Of a stretch of 64,000 bases of DNA, positions 10,318 to 18,909 are shown piece by piece. Both the position numbers and the translations under genes were made by a program. The notes beneath the pieces are model-generated. The model was not told the DNA's origin and ran no database searches. It saw only the letters and a program-made list of their open reading frames with translations. How positions within the stretch are numbered: the first letter of the stretch is position 1; every line of letters starts with the position of its first letter. Source of the DNA: Chitinophaga pinensis (GTDB taxonomy: Bacteria; Bacteroidota; Bacteroidia; Chitinophagales; Chitinophagaceae); assembly GCF_007896845.1 (NCBI RefSeq), contig NZ_VOHS01000002.1, positions 248,001 to 312,000 of the forward strand. The letters are read 5' to 3'.

Positions 10318-10627
10318 TCAGCCTGTTCATGATATTAATATCCACCGACTGTGAATTCCTGTACACCATCACGATAATGGCCAGACCTGCAGCAACTTCC
10401 GCCGCGGCAACCACCATGATAAAGAATACAAAGATCTGTGCGCCGCCGGCATCCACACGACCTGCATCTGCCCACATCTTAGAGAAGGCTACGAGCAGCA
10501 GGTTAACTGCATTCAGCATCAATTCCACGCACATGAAAATAATAATGGCATTTCTGCGCATCAGCACACCCATCACCCCGATACAAAAGAGTGCAATGCT
10601 TAAGAAAATGTAATATTGAACAGGCAT
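10310..10627 (-). CDS. nuoK: NADH-quinone oxidoreductase subunit K
   Basis: A 105-residue membrane subunit of complex I, the family's usual length (about 100), with three helices. The buried glutamates needed for proton transfer are seen in FMCVELMLNAVNLLL and VVAAAEVAAGLAI. It sits in the standard order between nuoJ (48 bases upstream) and nuoL. Confidence 0.97.
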   Translation of the reverse strand: MPVQYYIFLSIALFCIGVMGVLMRRNAIIIFMCVELMLNAVNLLLVAFSKMWADAGRVDAGGAQIFVFFIMVVAAAEVAAGLAIIVMVYRNSQSVDINIMNRLKN

Positions 10628-10675
10628 CTTTAAAGAATTACAAATTGATCAATGACGATTAACAGTTGTTGTGGT

Positions 10676-11179
10676 TTACGCTTCCCTTTTACCGATTACA
10701 ACGGCGCCTACCATTGCACTCAGGAACAGGATGCTACTTACTTCAAATGGAACTACGTATTGACTGAATAAAGTTTTACCAAGGTTGGAGATCAATCCGA
10801 TATCGGTTGATCCGGGCTGCAGAGGAGTTACGTCAGCTTCACGGAGAGCACCCAGCAATACCAGCAGGAGTGCACCGCCACTGATAGCGCCCGCATATTT
10901 CAGCCAGTTACGCTTCTGTGGTTCTATTTCTGCGTTCAGGTTCATCAACATGATCACAAAGAGGAACAATACCATGATAGCACCCGCATATACTATGATA
11001 TGTACCACCGCAAGGAACTGTGCATTCAGCATAATGTAATGCCCGGCGATAGTGAAAAAGGTAACGATCAGGCAAAGAACACTGGTAACGGGGTTCTTAC
11101 TCAATATCACGCCCAGAGCGGATATAATAGAGATGATTGAAAGTACCCCGAAAACGATTTGTTGTAAGCTCATTCCCAT
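10676..11179 (-). CDS. nuoJ: NADH-quinone oxidoreductase subunit J
   Basis: A 167-residue, five-helix membrane subunit of complex I. The third-helix pi-bulge region reads VHIIVYAGAIMVLFLFVIM, the typical NuoJ signature that connects quinone reduction to proton pumping. An alternative ATG two codons in (11173) is equally possible. It lies 42 bases after nuoI. Confidence 0.96.
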   Translation of the reverse strand: MGMSLQQIVFGVLSIISIISALGVILSKNPVTSVLCLIVTFFTIAGHYIMLNAQFLAVVHIIVYAGAIMVLFLFVIMLMNLNAEIEPQKRNWLKYAGAISGGALLLVLLGALREADVTPLQPGSTDIGLISNLGKTLFSQYVVPFEVSSILFLSAMVGAVVIGKREA

Positions 11180-11221
11180 TGCTAAATGACTATTATATTT
11201 TTTTGCTAAGACTGTCTTTAA

Positions 11222-11731
11222 TTATGCTTTTTTCTTTTCTGCAGGAGTTGGTATTAACAGATCCTGTTTACCATAGATGAAACCTTCGCGTTTGTAGTTA
11301 GCAGGTGCGAATGTTTCTGTCAGATAGATCGCATCTTTCGGACAAGCCTCTTCACAAAAACCACAGAAAATGCAACGCAGCATGTTGATCTCATAACGGG
11401 CTGCATATTTCTCTTCACGATACAGATGCTCTTCTCCCGCTTTTCTTTCAGCTGCCTCCATGGTAATAGCCTCCGCAGGGCAAGCTACCGCACACAGACC
11501 ACACGCAGTACAGTTCTCACGTCCTTCCGCATCTCTATTCAGGATGTGCAGACCACGGAACACAGGACTGAACTCACGTTTTTGCTCCGGATATTTCACC
11601 GTTTCTTTCCTTTTCCAGATATGCTTGAAGGTGATGATCATCCCCTTTATAATATTCCACAAATAGATACTCTCAATGAAAGTCATCGGTTTGCGGTCTA
11701 CCTGTTTTGCCCTACTTGTTAAAGCTTGCAT
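11222..11731 (-). CDS. nuoI: NADH-quinone oxidoreductase subunit I
   Basis: A 169-residue peripheral-arm subunit of complex I carrying two 4Fe-4S clusters (N6a, N6b). Both eight-iron ferredoxin motifs are intact: CTACGLCAVACPAEAI and CIFCGFCEEACPKDAI. An N-terminal amphipathic segment anchors it at the membrane. It passes electrons toward NuoB and the quinone site. It lies 24 bases after nuoH. Confidence 0.97.
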   Translation of the reverse strand: MQALTSRAKQVDRKPMTFIESIYLWNIIKGMIITFKHIWKRKETVKYPEQKREFSPVFRGLHILNRDAEGRENCTACGLCAVACPAEAITMEAAERKAGEEHLYREEKYAARYEINMLRCIFCGFCEEACPKDAIYLTETFAPANYKREGFIYGKQDLLIPTPAEKKKA

Positions 11732-11755
11732 ATTGCTATTATAATAAGTCGTTAA

Positions 11756-12793
11756 TTAATGTGTACTGCGATACAGTACGATCGCACCTGTGATCAACAT
11801 ATTAGCCAGTGCCAGCGGAATCATGATATTCCAGCCTAAACGCATCAGCTGATCGTAACGGAATCTCGGAATGGTCCAGCGTACCCACATGAAGAAGAAC
11901 AGGAAACAGATGATCTTGATGAACAATGCCGCCGTTCCCAGAATGGTCACCAGATTGGGCGCAAGTCCCAGACTATCCATACCCGGGAAGGAATAACCTC
12001 CGAAGTACAGGCTGGACATCAGCGCAGAACTGATGAACATGTTGATGTATTCCGCGAACAGATAAAAACCCAGTTTCATGGAAGAGTACTCCAGGTGATA
12101 ACCACCATTCAGTTCACTCTCCGCTTCTGCAAGGTCAAATGGTGTACGGTTACATTCTGCAAATGAACATACCAGAAATATCAGGAAACCCAGTGGCTGA
12201 TACAATACGTTCCAACCATCGTGGCGTTGCTGCTCAACGATTTCTTTCAGACTTAAAGTACCTGTCATCATCAGCAGTGCGATCAGTGACAAGCCCATTG
12301 CCAGCTCATAGGAGATGATCTGGGAAGCCGCACGGATAGATGCGAGAAGAGAATATTTGTTGTTGGAAGCCCATCCACCCAGCATGATACCGTATACACC
12401 TAAACTCACTACTCCGAAAATATACAGGATACCGATGTTCACATCCGCTATCTGTAGCGAAACAGTGTGACCGGCGATGGTCAGTGTATCTCCCCACGGA
12501 ATTACGGCGCTGGTCATACAGGCTACGATCATAGCCAGAGACGGACCAAGAATAAACAGGAAACGATTGGAATTGCCAGGGATGATCTCTTCTTTAAAGA
12601 ACAGTTTACCACCATCCGCCAGCGGCTGGAGCAGACCCATAAAACCAGCCCTGTTCGGGCCGATCCTGTCCTGAATAATACCAGCTACTTTTCTTTCACC
12701 CCATGTAGAATACATAGCCACTACCAGTGATATCGCCAATACGCCGGATATCAGCACTATCTTTTCAAGGATAAAGAACCAGTCTATAGTCAT
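11756..12793 (-). CDS. nuoH: NADH-quinone oxidoreductase subunit H
   Basis: A membrane subunit of about 345 residues that forms the quinone-access channel at the foot of complex I, with eight helices. The motifs ERKVAGIIQDRIGPNRAG and CSFAECNRTPFDLAEAESEL, the acidic loop near the quinone tunnel, identify it. The ATG at 12793 is chosen because the longer form begins with TTG one codon earlier. The spacer to nuoG holds a 7-bp-period array. Confidence 0.97.
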   Translation of the reverse strand: MTIDWFFILEKIVLISGVLAISLVVAMYSTWGERKVAGIIQDRIGPNRAGFMGLLQPLADGGKLFFKEEIIPGNSNRFLFILGPSLAMIVACMTSAVIPWGDTLTIAGHTVSLQIADVNIGILYIFGVVSLGVYGIMLGGWASNNKYSLLASIRAASQIISYELAMGLSLIALLMMTGTLSLKEIVEQQRHDGWNVLYQPLGFLIFLVCSFAECNRTPFDLAEAESELNGGYHLEYSSMKLGFYLFAEYINMFISSALMSSLYFGGYSFPGMDSLGLAPNLVTILGTAALFIKIICFLFFFMWVRWTIPRFRYDQLMRLGWNIMIPLALANMLITGAIVLYRSTH

Positions 12794-12798
12794 CAAAT

Positions 12799-12833
12799 AC
12801 GAATTATCGATTACGAATTACGAATGAATCATT
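12799..12833. repeat. 7-bp-period intergenic array, nuoG-nuoH spacer
   Basis: Five units in exact 7-bp register: ACGAATT, ATCGATT, ACGAATT, ACGAATG, AATCATT. The array lies directly 5' of the nuoH start on the minus strand and touches the nuoG stop. Read in the sense of nuoH the unit is AATTCGT, the same as the array at 50344-50371. Confidence 0.6.
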
Positions 12834-13920
12834 ACTTATTAAAGTCGTCGGAGTGTGCCGGACCATTGATCTGTGACAGGTCGATGGTAGGCTTATTCAC
12901 TTCGCTGATATTATGGATATCCAGCAGCAGTTTCGGCTGACGGCCATCCAGTACATCTACCAGAGTATCTTTCGGCTTGTGTACACCTACATAGTGACCC
13001 TGAGAGATTACGCTCTGACGCTCTATTTTACGTGGGCCTTCGATCACCCAGTCTTTCACTTCTTTTTTATCGAAACGGCAGGTATCACAGATCCACTCTT
13101 CTACTTCACCATATTTGTCTTTACGGGCGGTTACGCGGAACACCTCGTCGCCACGCATCCAGAGGGCTACTTTACCGCAGCACTTAGGATCATTACATTC
13201 ACGGTGTGCATCTACCGGTTTCAGGAACCATACACGGTTTTTGAAACGGAAGGTTTTATCAGTCAGTGCACCTACCGGACAAACATCGATCACGTTACCG
13301 ATGAAGTTGTTGTCCAGAGACTGTTGAATATAAGTACCGATTTCAGCAGCTTCACCACGACCCAGCACGCCATGTTCACGCTTTTCAGTCAGCTGATCAG
13401 CGGTGAACACACAACGGTAGCAAAGGATGCAACGGGTCATGTGTAACTGTATCTTATCGCCGATATCGATTTTATCGAATGTACGGCGCTTGAATTCATA
13501 GCGGGTGCTGTCTGCGCCATGCTCATAGCTCAGGTCCTGCAGGTGACATTCACCGGCCTGATCGCACACAGGGCAATCCAGCGGGTGGTTCAGCAGCAGG
13601 AATTCTACCACACCTTTACGTGCTTCCAGCACTTCAGGAGAGGTGATATTCGCCACTTCCATACCATCCATTACAGTGGTACGGCAGCTGGCTACCAGTT
13701 TAGGCATAGGACGGGGATCAGCATCTGACCCTTTGGATACTTTCACCAGACAGGTACGGCATTTACCACCGCTACCTTTCAGTTTGGAGTAGTAGCACAT
13801 TGCGGGCGGCACGATGTCTCCACCAATTTGACGGGCAGCATTCAGAATAGTAGTGCCCGGCTCCACTTCCACGGAGATATTATCGATCTTAACCTTAAAG
13901 AGTTTCTTTTCTTCAGCCAT
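12832..13920 (-). CDS. nuoG: NADH-quinone oxidoreductase subunit G, short form
   Basis: A 362-residue iron-sulfur subunit of complex I. It has an N-terminal 2Fe-2S ferredoxin domain (CYYSKLKGSGGKCRTC), the HPLDCPVCDQAGEC motif, a 4Fe-4S ferredoxin pair (RCILCYRC and CPVGAL), and then CNDPKCCGK ... WICDTCRF, resembling the 4Fe-4S entry of molybdopterin oxidoreductases. The protein stops soon after, without the roughly 400-500-residue molybdopterin-like domain of the E. coli subunit. Short NuoG is, to my knowledge, usual in Bacteroidota, so this is a lineage trait and not a break. Electrons still have a path from NuoF through N1b, N4 and N5 to NuoI. Confidence 0.93.
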   Translation of the reverse strand: MAEEKKLFKVKIDNISVEVEPGTTILNAARQIGGDIVPPAMCYYSKLKGSGGKCRTCLVKVSKGSDADPRPMPKLVASCRTTVMDGMEVANITSPEVLEARKGVVEFLLLNHPLDCPVCDQAGECHLQDLSYEHGADSTRYEFKRRTFDKIDIGDKIQLHMTRCILCYRCVFTADQLTEKREHGVLGRGEAAEIGTYIQQSLDNNFIGNVIDVCPVGALTDKTFRFKNRVWFLKPVDAHRECNDPKCCGKVALWMRGDEVFRVTARKDKYGEVEEWICDTCRFDKKEVKDWVIEGPRKIERQSVISQGHYVGVHKPKDTLVDVLDGRQPKLLLDIHNISEVNKPTIDLSQINGPAHSDDFNK

Positions 13921-13942
13921 TTTGCATCGCTTAAATTGATTC

Positions 13943-15307
13943 TTATACAGCAGCAGGAGCAGCTATTTCCAGTGGATCTGCATAGTGAGCCAGTCCGTAA
14001 TTCCGTTTGGTTGCTTCTTCAGGATGCAGCACATGCCATTCAAACTCATCACGGAAATGACGGATAGCAGCAGCTACCGGCCAGGCAGCAGCATCGCCTA
14101 ACGGACAGATGGTGTTACCTTCTATTTTACGCTGGATATCCCACAGCAGGTCTATATCACTCATTTTACCCTTACCGTTCTCGATGTTCAGCAGTACGCG
14201 TTTCATCCAACCGGTACCTTCACGGCAGGGACTGCACTGTCCGCAGCTCTCGTGATGATAGAAGCGGGCAAACGTGAGGGTATTTTTCACAATACACTGG
14301 TCTTCGTCCAGTACGATGAAACCACCGGAACCTAACATAGTACCGGTTGCAAAGCCACCGTCAGCCAGACTTTCGTAAGTCATCATACGCGGCTCACCTT
14401 TAGCTGTTTTCAGCAGCAGGTTAGCTGGCAGGATAGGTACGGAAGAACCACCCGGGATACAGGCCTTGAGGCGTTTGCCATTGGCAATACCGCCACAGTA
14501 TTCATCAGAATAAATAAATTCCTCTACGGAAATGTTCATTTCTATTTCATAAACCCCCGGTTTGTTAATGTTACCACAGGCAGAAATGAGCTTGGTACCG
14601 GTAGATTTACCTGTACCGTATTTCGCATATTCTTCACCACCGATGCGCAGGATAGGCACTACGGTAGCCAGTGTTTCTACGTTATTCACAACCGTCGGAC
14701 AATCCCACAGACCTTTTACAGCCGGGAATGGTGGTTTGATACGTGGGTTACCACGTTTACCTTCCAGTGACTCGATCAGGGCAGTTTCCTCACCACAGAT
14801 ATAAGCACCGGCACCGCGTTGTACATATATTTCGAGATCGAAGCCGGTACCCTGAATATTTTTACCCAGCCAGCCGTTCTTTTTAGCGTCAGCGATTGCT
14901 TCTTCCAGAATATCCGGAATCCAGGCGTATTCGCCACGGATATAGATATAGCAGGAATTACAACCCAGTGTATAACTGGAGATGAGCAGACCTTCTATGA
15001 GCAGGTGAGGGATAAACTCCATCAGGTAACGGTCTTTGAACGTACCCGGTTCAGATTCGTCCGCATTACATACCAGATAACGGGGAACACCCTCTGGTTT
15101 TGCAATGAAGCTCCATTTCATACCGGTAGGGAAACCGGCGCCACCACGACCTCTCAGTCCACTTTTCTTTACTTCCTCCAGCACCTGTTCAGGGCTCATG
15201 CTTTTGAGCGCCTTTTCAGCCGATCCGTAACCTCCGTTGGCACGGTATACATCGTAATACCGGATACCTTCTATGTGCGCTTTGTCAAAAAGTAGTTTGC
15301 GTCCCAT
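13943..15307 (-). CDS. nuoF: NADH-quinone oxidoreductase subunit F (NADH-binding)
   Basis: A 454-residue subunit that binds NADH, FMN and the N3 4Fe-4S cluster at the tip of complex I. The nucleotide-binding glycine motif GLRGRGGAGFPTG, the FMN-site ICGEETALIESLEGKRG segment, and the cluster motif CGQCSPCREGTGW with a later cysteine (NTICPLGD) are all visible. It accepts hydride from NADH. It lies 45 bases after nuoE and 22 before nuoG. Confidence 0.98.
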   Translation of the reverse strand: MGRKLLFDKAHIEGIRYYDVYRANGGYGSAEKALKSMSPEQVLEEVKKSGLRGRGGAGFPTGMKWSFIAKPEGVPRYLVCNADESEPGTFKDRYLMEFIPHLLIEGLLISSYTLGCNSCYIYIRGEYAWIPDILEEAIADAKKNGWLGKNIQGTGFDLEIYVQRGAGAYICGEETALIESLEGKRGNPRIKPPFPAVKGLWDCPTVVNNVETLATVVPILRIGGEEYAKYGTGKSTGTKLISACGNINKPGVYEIEMNISVEEFIYSDEYCGGIANGKRLKACIPGGSSVPILPANLLLKTAKGEPRMMTYESLADGGFATGTMLGSGGFIVLDEDQCIVKNTLTFARFYHHESCGQCSPCREGTGWMKRVLLNIENGKGKMSDIDLLWDIQRKIEGNTICPLGDAAAWPVAAAIRHFRDEFEWHVLHPEEATKRNYGLAHYADPLEIAAPAAV

Positions 15308-15352
15308 CTTACTTTTTATGATTGTAGACCGGCGTACCGGTCATTCAAAGTT

Positions 15353-15838
15353 TTAGTTTGCTTTACTCCTGCATTCCTCAATGATTGCATCTACCTTTTC
15401 AGGGGTCAGGTGCTCACGGTAGTGTTTACCCAGCTGCATCATCGGAGCATATCCGCAGGCGCCCAGGCACTCTACTGTTTTGAGGGTGAACAGTCCATCT
15501 TTTGTAGTTTGACCTACACCGATGTCCAGTTTCTTTTTAATATAGTCAACGATGTTATCTGAACCACGCAGCATGCATGGGCCTGTCTGGCATACTTCGA
15601 ATACGTACTTGCCTACAGGCTGCAGGTTAAACATCGAGTAAAAGGTAGCCACCTCGTACACTTCGATCGACGTGATCTGCAGCAGGGAAGCCACGTAATC
15701 CATGGTCTCCGAACTAAGCCATCCGCCAGATACTTCCTGTGCCAGATGCAGCACCGGAATCAGGGCACTCTTCTGTTTCCCTGCAGGGTAACGGGCGATG
15801 ATCTCTTTTACTTTATTCAGCTTCTCTTCAGAAAACAT
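15353..15838 (-). CDS. nuoE: NADH-quinone oxidoreductase subunit E
   Basis: A 161-residue thioredoxin-like 2Fe-2S subunit of complex I. The four cluster ligands appear as CQTGPCMLRG and CLGACGYAP. It holds cluster N1a beside NuoF's FMN. The N-terminal helical bundle (KVKEIIARYPAGKQKSALIP) is typical. It lies 24 bases after nuoD. Confidence 0.97.
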   Translation of the reverse strand: MFSEEKLNKVKEIIARYPAGKQKSALIPVLHLAQEVSGGWLSSETMDYVASLLQITSIEVYEVATFYSMFNLQPVGKYVFEVCQTGPCMLRGSDNIVDYIKKKLDIGVGQTTKDGLFTLKTVECLGACGYAPMMQLGKHYREHLTPEKVDAIIEECRSKAN

Positions 15839-15862
15839 AACTATGAAAGAAAAAATTAAAAA

Positions 15863-17077
15863 TTAAGCATCCAGTTCACCTGCGATCAGATTCAGGCTAC
15901 TCATACAGATAACGGCATCACTCAGCATAGCGCCTTTGATCAGTTCTCCGTAAGCCTGGTAGTATATGAAACATGGGCGGCGGAAGTGCAGCCTGTATGG
16001 GCTACGGCCACCATCACTGATAAGATAGAATCCTAACTCACCATTAGCGCCTTCTACCGGATTATATAATTCACCCGGCAGGATATCAGATTCACCCATG
16101 ATAATTTTGAAGTGGTAGATGAGCGCTTCCATTTTGGTATATACTGCGCTCTTTTCCGGCAGGTAGTATGCAGGTACATCTGCGTGGTATACATCTGACG
16201 GCAGCTCTTTCACTTTATCCATCGCCTGACGGATAATGCTCAGGCTCTCCCACATTTCGGCGTTACGCACCAGAAAACGGTCGTAGCAGTCGCCGGTAGT
16301 ACCTACAGGTATAGTAAATTCAAAATCTTCGTAAGAGCAATAAGGTTGTGCCACACGTACGTCATAGTCTACACCTGCAGCACGCAGGTTTGGACCGGTG
16401 AAGCCGTAGTTCATGGCTCTTTCAGCACTGATAGGACCTACTCCCTGCGTTCTTTCCATGAAGATACGGTTACGGTTCATCATGGTTTCGAACTCCTTCA
16501 GGGCTACCGGATATTCTTTCAGGAAACGTTCTATTTTCTCGAAAGCAGCAGGTGTGAAGTTTCTCTCAAAACCGCCTACACGACCGATATTGGTAGTAAG
16601 ACGGGAACCACATATTTCCTCATAGATCTCATATACCAGTTCACGGTATTTCATGAGGTAAAGGAAACCGGTAAAGGCGCCGCTATCCACACCTACCACA
16701 CCGTTACAGATCAGGTGGTCAGTGATACGGGCCAGTTCCATGATGATAATACGGAGGTAGTCTACACGCTTAGGCGTCTGAATGCCCAGCAGTTTTTCTA
16801 CCGTCATATGCCATCCCATGTTATTAATAGGCGACGAACAATAGTTCAGACGGTCTGTTAAAGGAGTGATCTGGTAATAAGGACGGCGTTCAGCGATCTT
16901 CTCAAATGCGCGGTGGATATAACCTACCGTTGATTCCGAACTCACAATACGCTCACCGTCAATTTCCAATATATTCTGGAATACCCCGTGTGTAGCGGGG
17001 TGCGTAGGTCCCAGGTTAAGGGTTTGTGTCTGCCTCTCAATAGAGCCTTCCGGCAGTGTGATATGTTGCTCTGACAT
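15863..17077 (-). CDS. nuoD: NADH-quinone oxidoreductase subunit D
   Basis: A 49-kDa-type subunit of about 404 residues that forms the quinone-reduction site with NuoB. The LNLGPTHPATHGVFQ motif carries the histidine at the quinone pocket, and the C-terminal DPV-type hydrogenase ligand region is replaced as in other complex I proteins. The ATG at 17077 (MSEQHITLPEG) is taken in place of a TTG two codons upstream. It is separate from nuoC, not fused as in E. coli; the spacing is 18 bases. Confidence 0.97.
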   Translation of the reverse strand: MSEQHITLPEGSIERQTQTLNLGPTHPATHGVFQNILEIDGERIVSSESTVGYIHRAFEKIAERRPYYQITPLTDRLNYCSSPINNMGWHMTVEKLLGIQTPKRVDYLRIIIMELARITDHLICNGVVGVDSGAFTGFLYLMKYRELVYEIYEEICGSRLTTNIGRVGGFERNFTPAAFEKIERFLKEYPVALKEFETMMNRNRIFMERTQGVGPISAERAMNYGFTGPNLRAAGVDYDVRVAQPYCSYEDFEFTIPVGTTGDCYDRFLVRNAEMWESLSIIRQAMDKVKELPSDVYHADVPAYYLPEKSAVYTKMEALIYHFKIIMGESDILPGELYNPVEGANGELGFYLISDGGRSPYRLHFRRPCFIYYQAYGELIKGAMLSDAVICMSSLNLIAGELDA

Positions 17078-17095
17078 GTTCAAACGAATAAATTA

Positions 17096-17617
17096 TTAAA
17101 TGCCAATATGCCCACCGCGGCCGAACATTTCGTCGTCCTTATCGGTACGGGTCTGATCTTCCAGCGGAAATTCCTTACGCATGGGGAAATATGTCATTTC
17201 GTCCACGTTCAGGATACGTTTCAGGTTAGGATGCCCAACGAAGTTCACCCCAAAGAAGTCGTATGTTTCCCTTTCCATCCAGTTGGCTGATTCAAACAGC
17301 CGGGTAGCTGTGAATACGCGGGTATCCTCAATGCTGGTGTACACTTTCATACGCAGTCTTACCCGCTCTTTAAAATTGTACAGGTGATATACTACTGCAA
17401 GTTCCTCGCCCGTCCTGTTAGGATAATGTACGGCAGTGAGGTCCGTTAAAAAACGAAATTGCAGCTCCTCTTCATCGTACAGGAACTGCATTACTTTCAG
17501 GTTCAGGTCTTTGGGTGCCGTAAATGACATTGTCCCAAAGGATTCTTCCACCTGGCTGATTGATTCACCAAACTTTTCTGCTAACCTTTGCTTTATATAG
17601 TCGTTTGTCAAAGACAT
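17096..17617 (-). CDS. nuoC: NADH-quinone oxidoreductase subunit C
   Basis: A 173-residue, 30-kDa-type subunit of the complex I connecting arm. The signature ESANWMERETYDFFGVNFVGHPNLKRIL is cut here to its core, ERETYDFFGVNFVGHP, which is diagnostic. It stabilises the NuoD/NuoI interface. It lies 75 bases after nuoB; that spacer holds a 7-bp-period array. Confidence 0.97.
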   Translation of the reverse strand: MSLTNDYIKQRLAEKFGESISQVEESFGTMSFTAPKDLNLKVMQFLYDEEELQFRFLTDLTAVHYPNRTGEELAVVYHLYNFKERVRLRMKVYTSIEDTRVFTATRLFESANWMERETYDFFGVNFVGHPNLKRILNVDEMTYFPMRKEFPLEDQTRTDKDDEMFGRGGHIGI

Positions 17618-17618
17618 T

Positions 17619-17646
17619 ACGATTTCAGATTTTCGATTTCAGATTT
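17619..17646. repeat. 7-bp-period intergenic array, nuoB-nuoC spacer
   Basis: Four units in exact register: ACGATTT, CAGATTT, TCGATTT, CAGATTT. The array ends one base before the nuoC start codon on the minus strand, so it would form the leader of that cistron. Confidence 0.6.
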
Positions 17647-17692
17647 GACTAGTCGTAGAATTGACCTATCTATTGAATAGCTCCTGGTTGAA

Positions 17693-18256
17693 TTACTGGA
17701 TACCGTAAGAGTTCAGTAATTCCTTGTATTTATCGCTATGACGGCGACGCAGGCTTTCCTGACCTACCAGATCCTGTACGCGCATGAAGCCATCGATAAT
17801 TGCTTCAGGACGCGGAGGACAACCTGGTACGTATACGTCTACCGGAATTACCTGATCGATACCCTGTAATACAGAATAAGTGTCAAATACACCACCGCTG
17901 CTCGCACAAGCACCTACAGCCACTACCCAACGAGGTTCAGCCATCTGCAGGTATACCTGACGTAATACAGGTGCCATCTTTTTAGAGATTGTACCCATTA
18001 CCATCAACAGATCACACTGGCGTGGAGTAAAGGCCATTCTTTCAGAGCCAAAACGGGACATATCGTAGGTAGATGCCATAGTCGCCATGAATTCGATACC
18101 ACAGCAGGAGGTAGCGAATGGCAGCGGCCAGATGGAATTCTTACGAGCCAGACCAATTACCTGGTCAAAAGTCGTAGCAAAAAAACCTTCACCGGAGTAC
18201 CCCTCGGGTACTGCTACAGTCTTCACCTTTTCATTATACTGAACCGGACGTGCCAT
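17693..18256 (-). CDS. nuoB: NADH-quinone oxidoreductase subunit B
   Basis: A 187-residue subunit holding cluster N2, the last iron-sulfur centre before quinone. The tandem cysteines of FATSCCGIEFM, then GACASSGGVF and VPGCPPRPEAI, give the four ligands. It lies 97 bases after nuoA, with a short 7-bp-period array in between. Confidence 0.98.
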   Translation of the reverse strand: MARPVQYNEKVKTVAVPEGYSGEGFFATTFDQVIGLARKNSIWPLPFATSCCGIEFMATMASTYDMSRFGSERMAFTPRQCDLLMVMGTISKKMAPVLRQVYLQMAEPRWVVAVGACASSGGVFDTYSVLQGIDQVIPVDVYVPGCPPRPEAIIDGFMRVQDLVGQESLRRRHSDKYKELLNSYGIQ

Positions 18257-18263
18257 ACCATGT

Positions 18264-18291
18264 CAGATTTAAAATTTCCAAAATCAGATTT
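18264..18291. repeat. 7-bp-period intergenic array, nuoA-nuoB spacer
   Basis: Units CAGATTT, AAAATTT, CCAAAAT, CAGATTT lie in 7-bp register, seven bases upstream of the nuoB start codon on the minus strand. The bases after the last unit (GACCTA) resemble those after the nuoC array (GACTAG). It is the most degenerate of the arrays. Confidence 0.45.
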
Positions 18292-18353
18292 GACCTAAAC
18301 GCACACAGGACTGCCAGCCATCGGCAATCTTCTCTGCAATAATTATATAAAAA

Positions 18354-18746
18354 TCAGTCTTCCCACTTCAACGCACCCTTCTTAAGGATGTAGATGAAAC
18401 CGCATAAAAAGAACGCTACGAAAAGTAACATAGCCATGAAACCGTCCCATCCTAAACCCCTGAAATTCACCGCATAAGGATAAAAGAAAATCACTTCCAC
18501 GTCAAAAAGCACGAATAGAATGGCGGTAAGAAAGTATTTAATGGCTACTGGCTGACGTGCATTCCCTTTTTGTTCGATACCACTTTCAAAGGTAGCAAGT
18601 TTGTCGCTTGTTTTACGCTTTGGACCTAAAAAGTGAGTTGCGATCATTGTAACGCCTACAAAGCCGAGTGCAGCCAAGAGCTGCATCACAATTGGAAAGT
18701 AACTGAAAGGAGTAGTCGCTGACAATAGTACTGTGTCTGTAAACAT
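18354..18746 (-). CDS. nuoA: NADH-quinone oxidoreductase subunit A
   Basis: A 130-residue, three-helix membrane subunit of complex I, the first gene of the operon. The loop KLATFESGIEQKGNARQP contains the ESG motif near the quinone channel, and the second helix reads FVLFDVEVIFFYPYAV, both diagnostic for NuoA. It starts about 28 bases after the expected transcription start of the promoter at 18781-18811. Confidence 0.97.
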   Translation of the reverse strand: MFTDTVLLSATTPFSYFPIVMQLLAALGFVGVTMIATHFLGPKRKTSDKLATFESGIEQKGNARQPVAIKYFLTAILFVLFDVEVIFFYPYAVNFRGLGWDGFMAMLLFVAFFLCGFIYILKKGALKWED

Positions 18747-18780
18747 AAGCTTCCCTGTATAAAATAATTCTCCGAATGAG

Positions 18781-18811
18781 CAAAAATAGGCTAACTAATG
18801 CAAAAATCAAA
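18781..18811 (-). promoter_or_regulatory. Promoter of the nuo operon (TTTG-N19-TATTTTTG)
   Basis: On the minus strand, TTTG (18811-18808), a 19-base spacer and TATTTTTG (18788-18781) match the Bacteroidota housekeeping promoter form TTTG-N19-TAnnTTTG. Transcription would begin about 5 bases further on, near 18776, giving a leader of about 30 bases before nuoA. It lies between nuoA and the terminator of the neighbouring TPR operon. Confidence 0.7.
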
Positions 18812-18856
18812 TCTTATGAAGGATTAAAATATTATCTTTTTTCGCCAACCGGCAAT

Positions 18857-18893
18857 AAAAAAGCCTTCTGTCCGTAGACAGAAGGCTTTTTTT
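18857..18893. terminator. Intrinsic terminator after the TPR gene
   Basis: A 12-bp perfect stem (AAGCCTTCTGTC at 18861-18872, GACAGAAGGCTT at 18877-18888) with a CGTA loop, flanked by A- and T-tracts so it can act on both strands. For the minus strand it ends the transcript of the TPR protein gene and insulates the nuo promoter. Confidence 0.88.
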
Positions 18894-18909
18894 TATACGT
18901 TCTGAGTAA

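Noticed and set aside
12832-13920. nuoG as a truncated pseudogene
   Set aside because: All retained cluster motifs are intact, the reading frame ends cleanly and nuoH follows at normal spacing; short NuoG is usual in this phylum.
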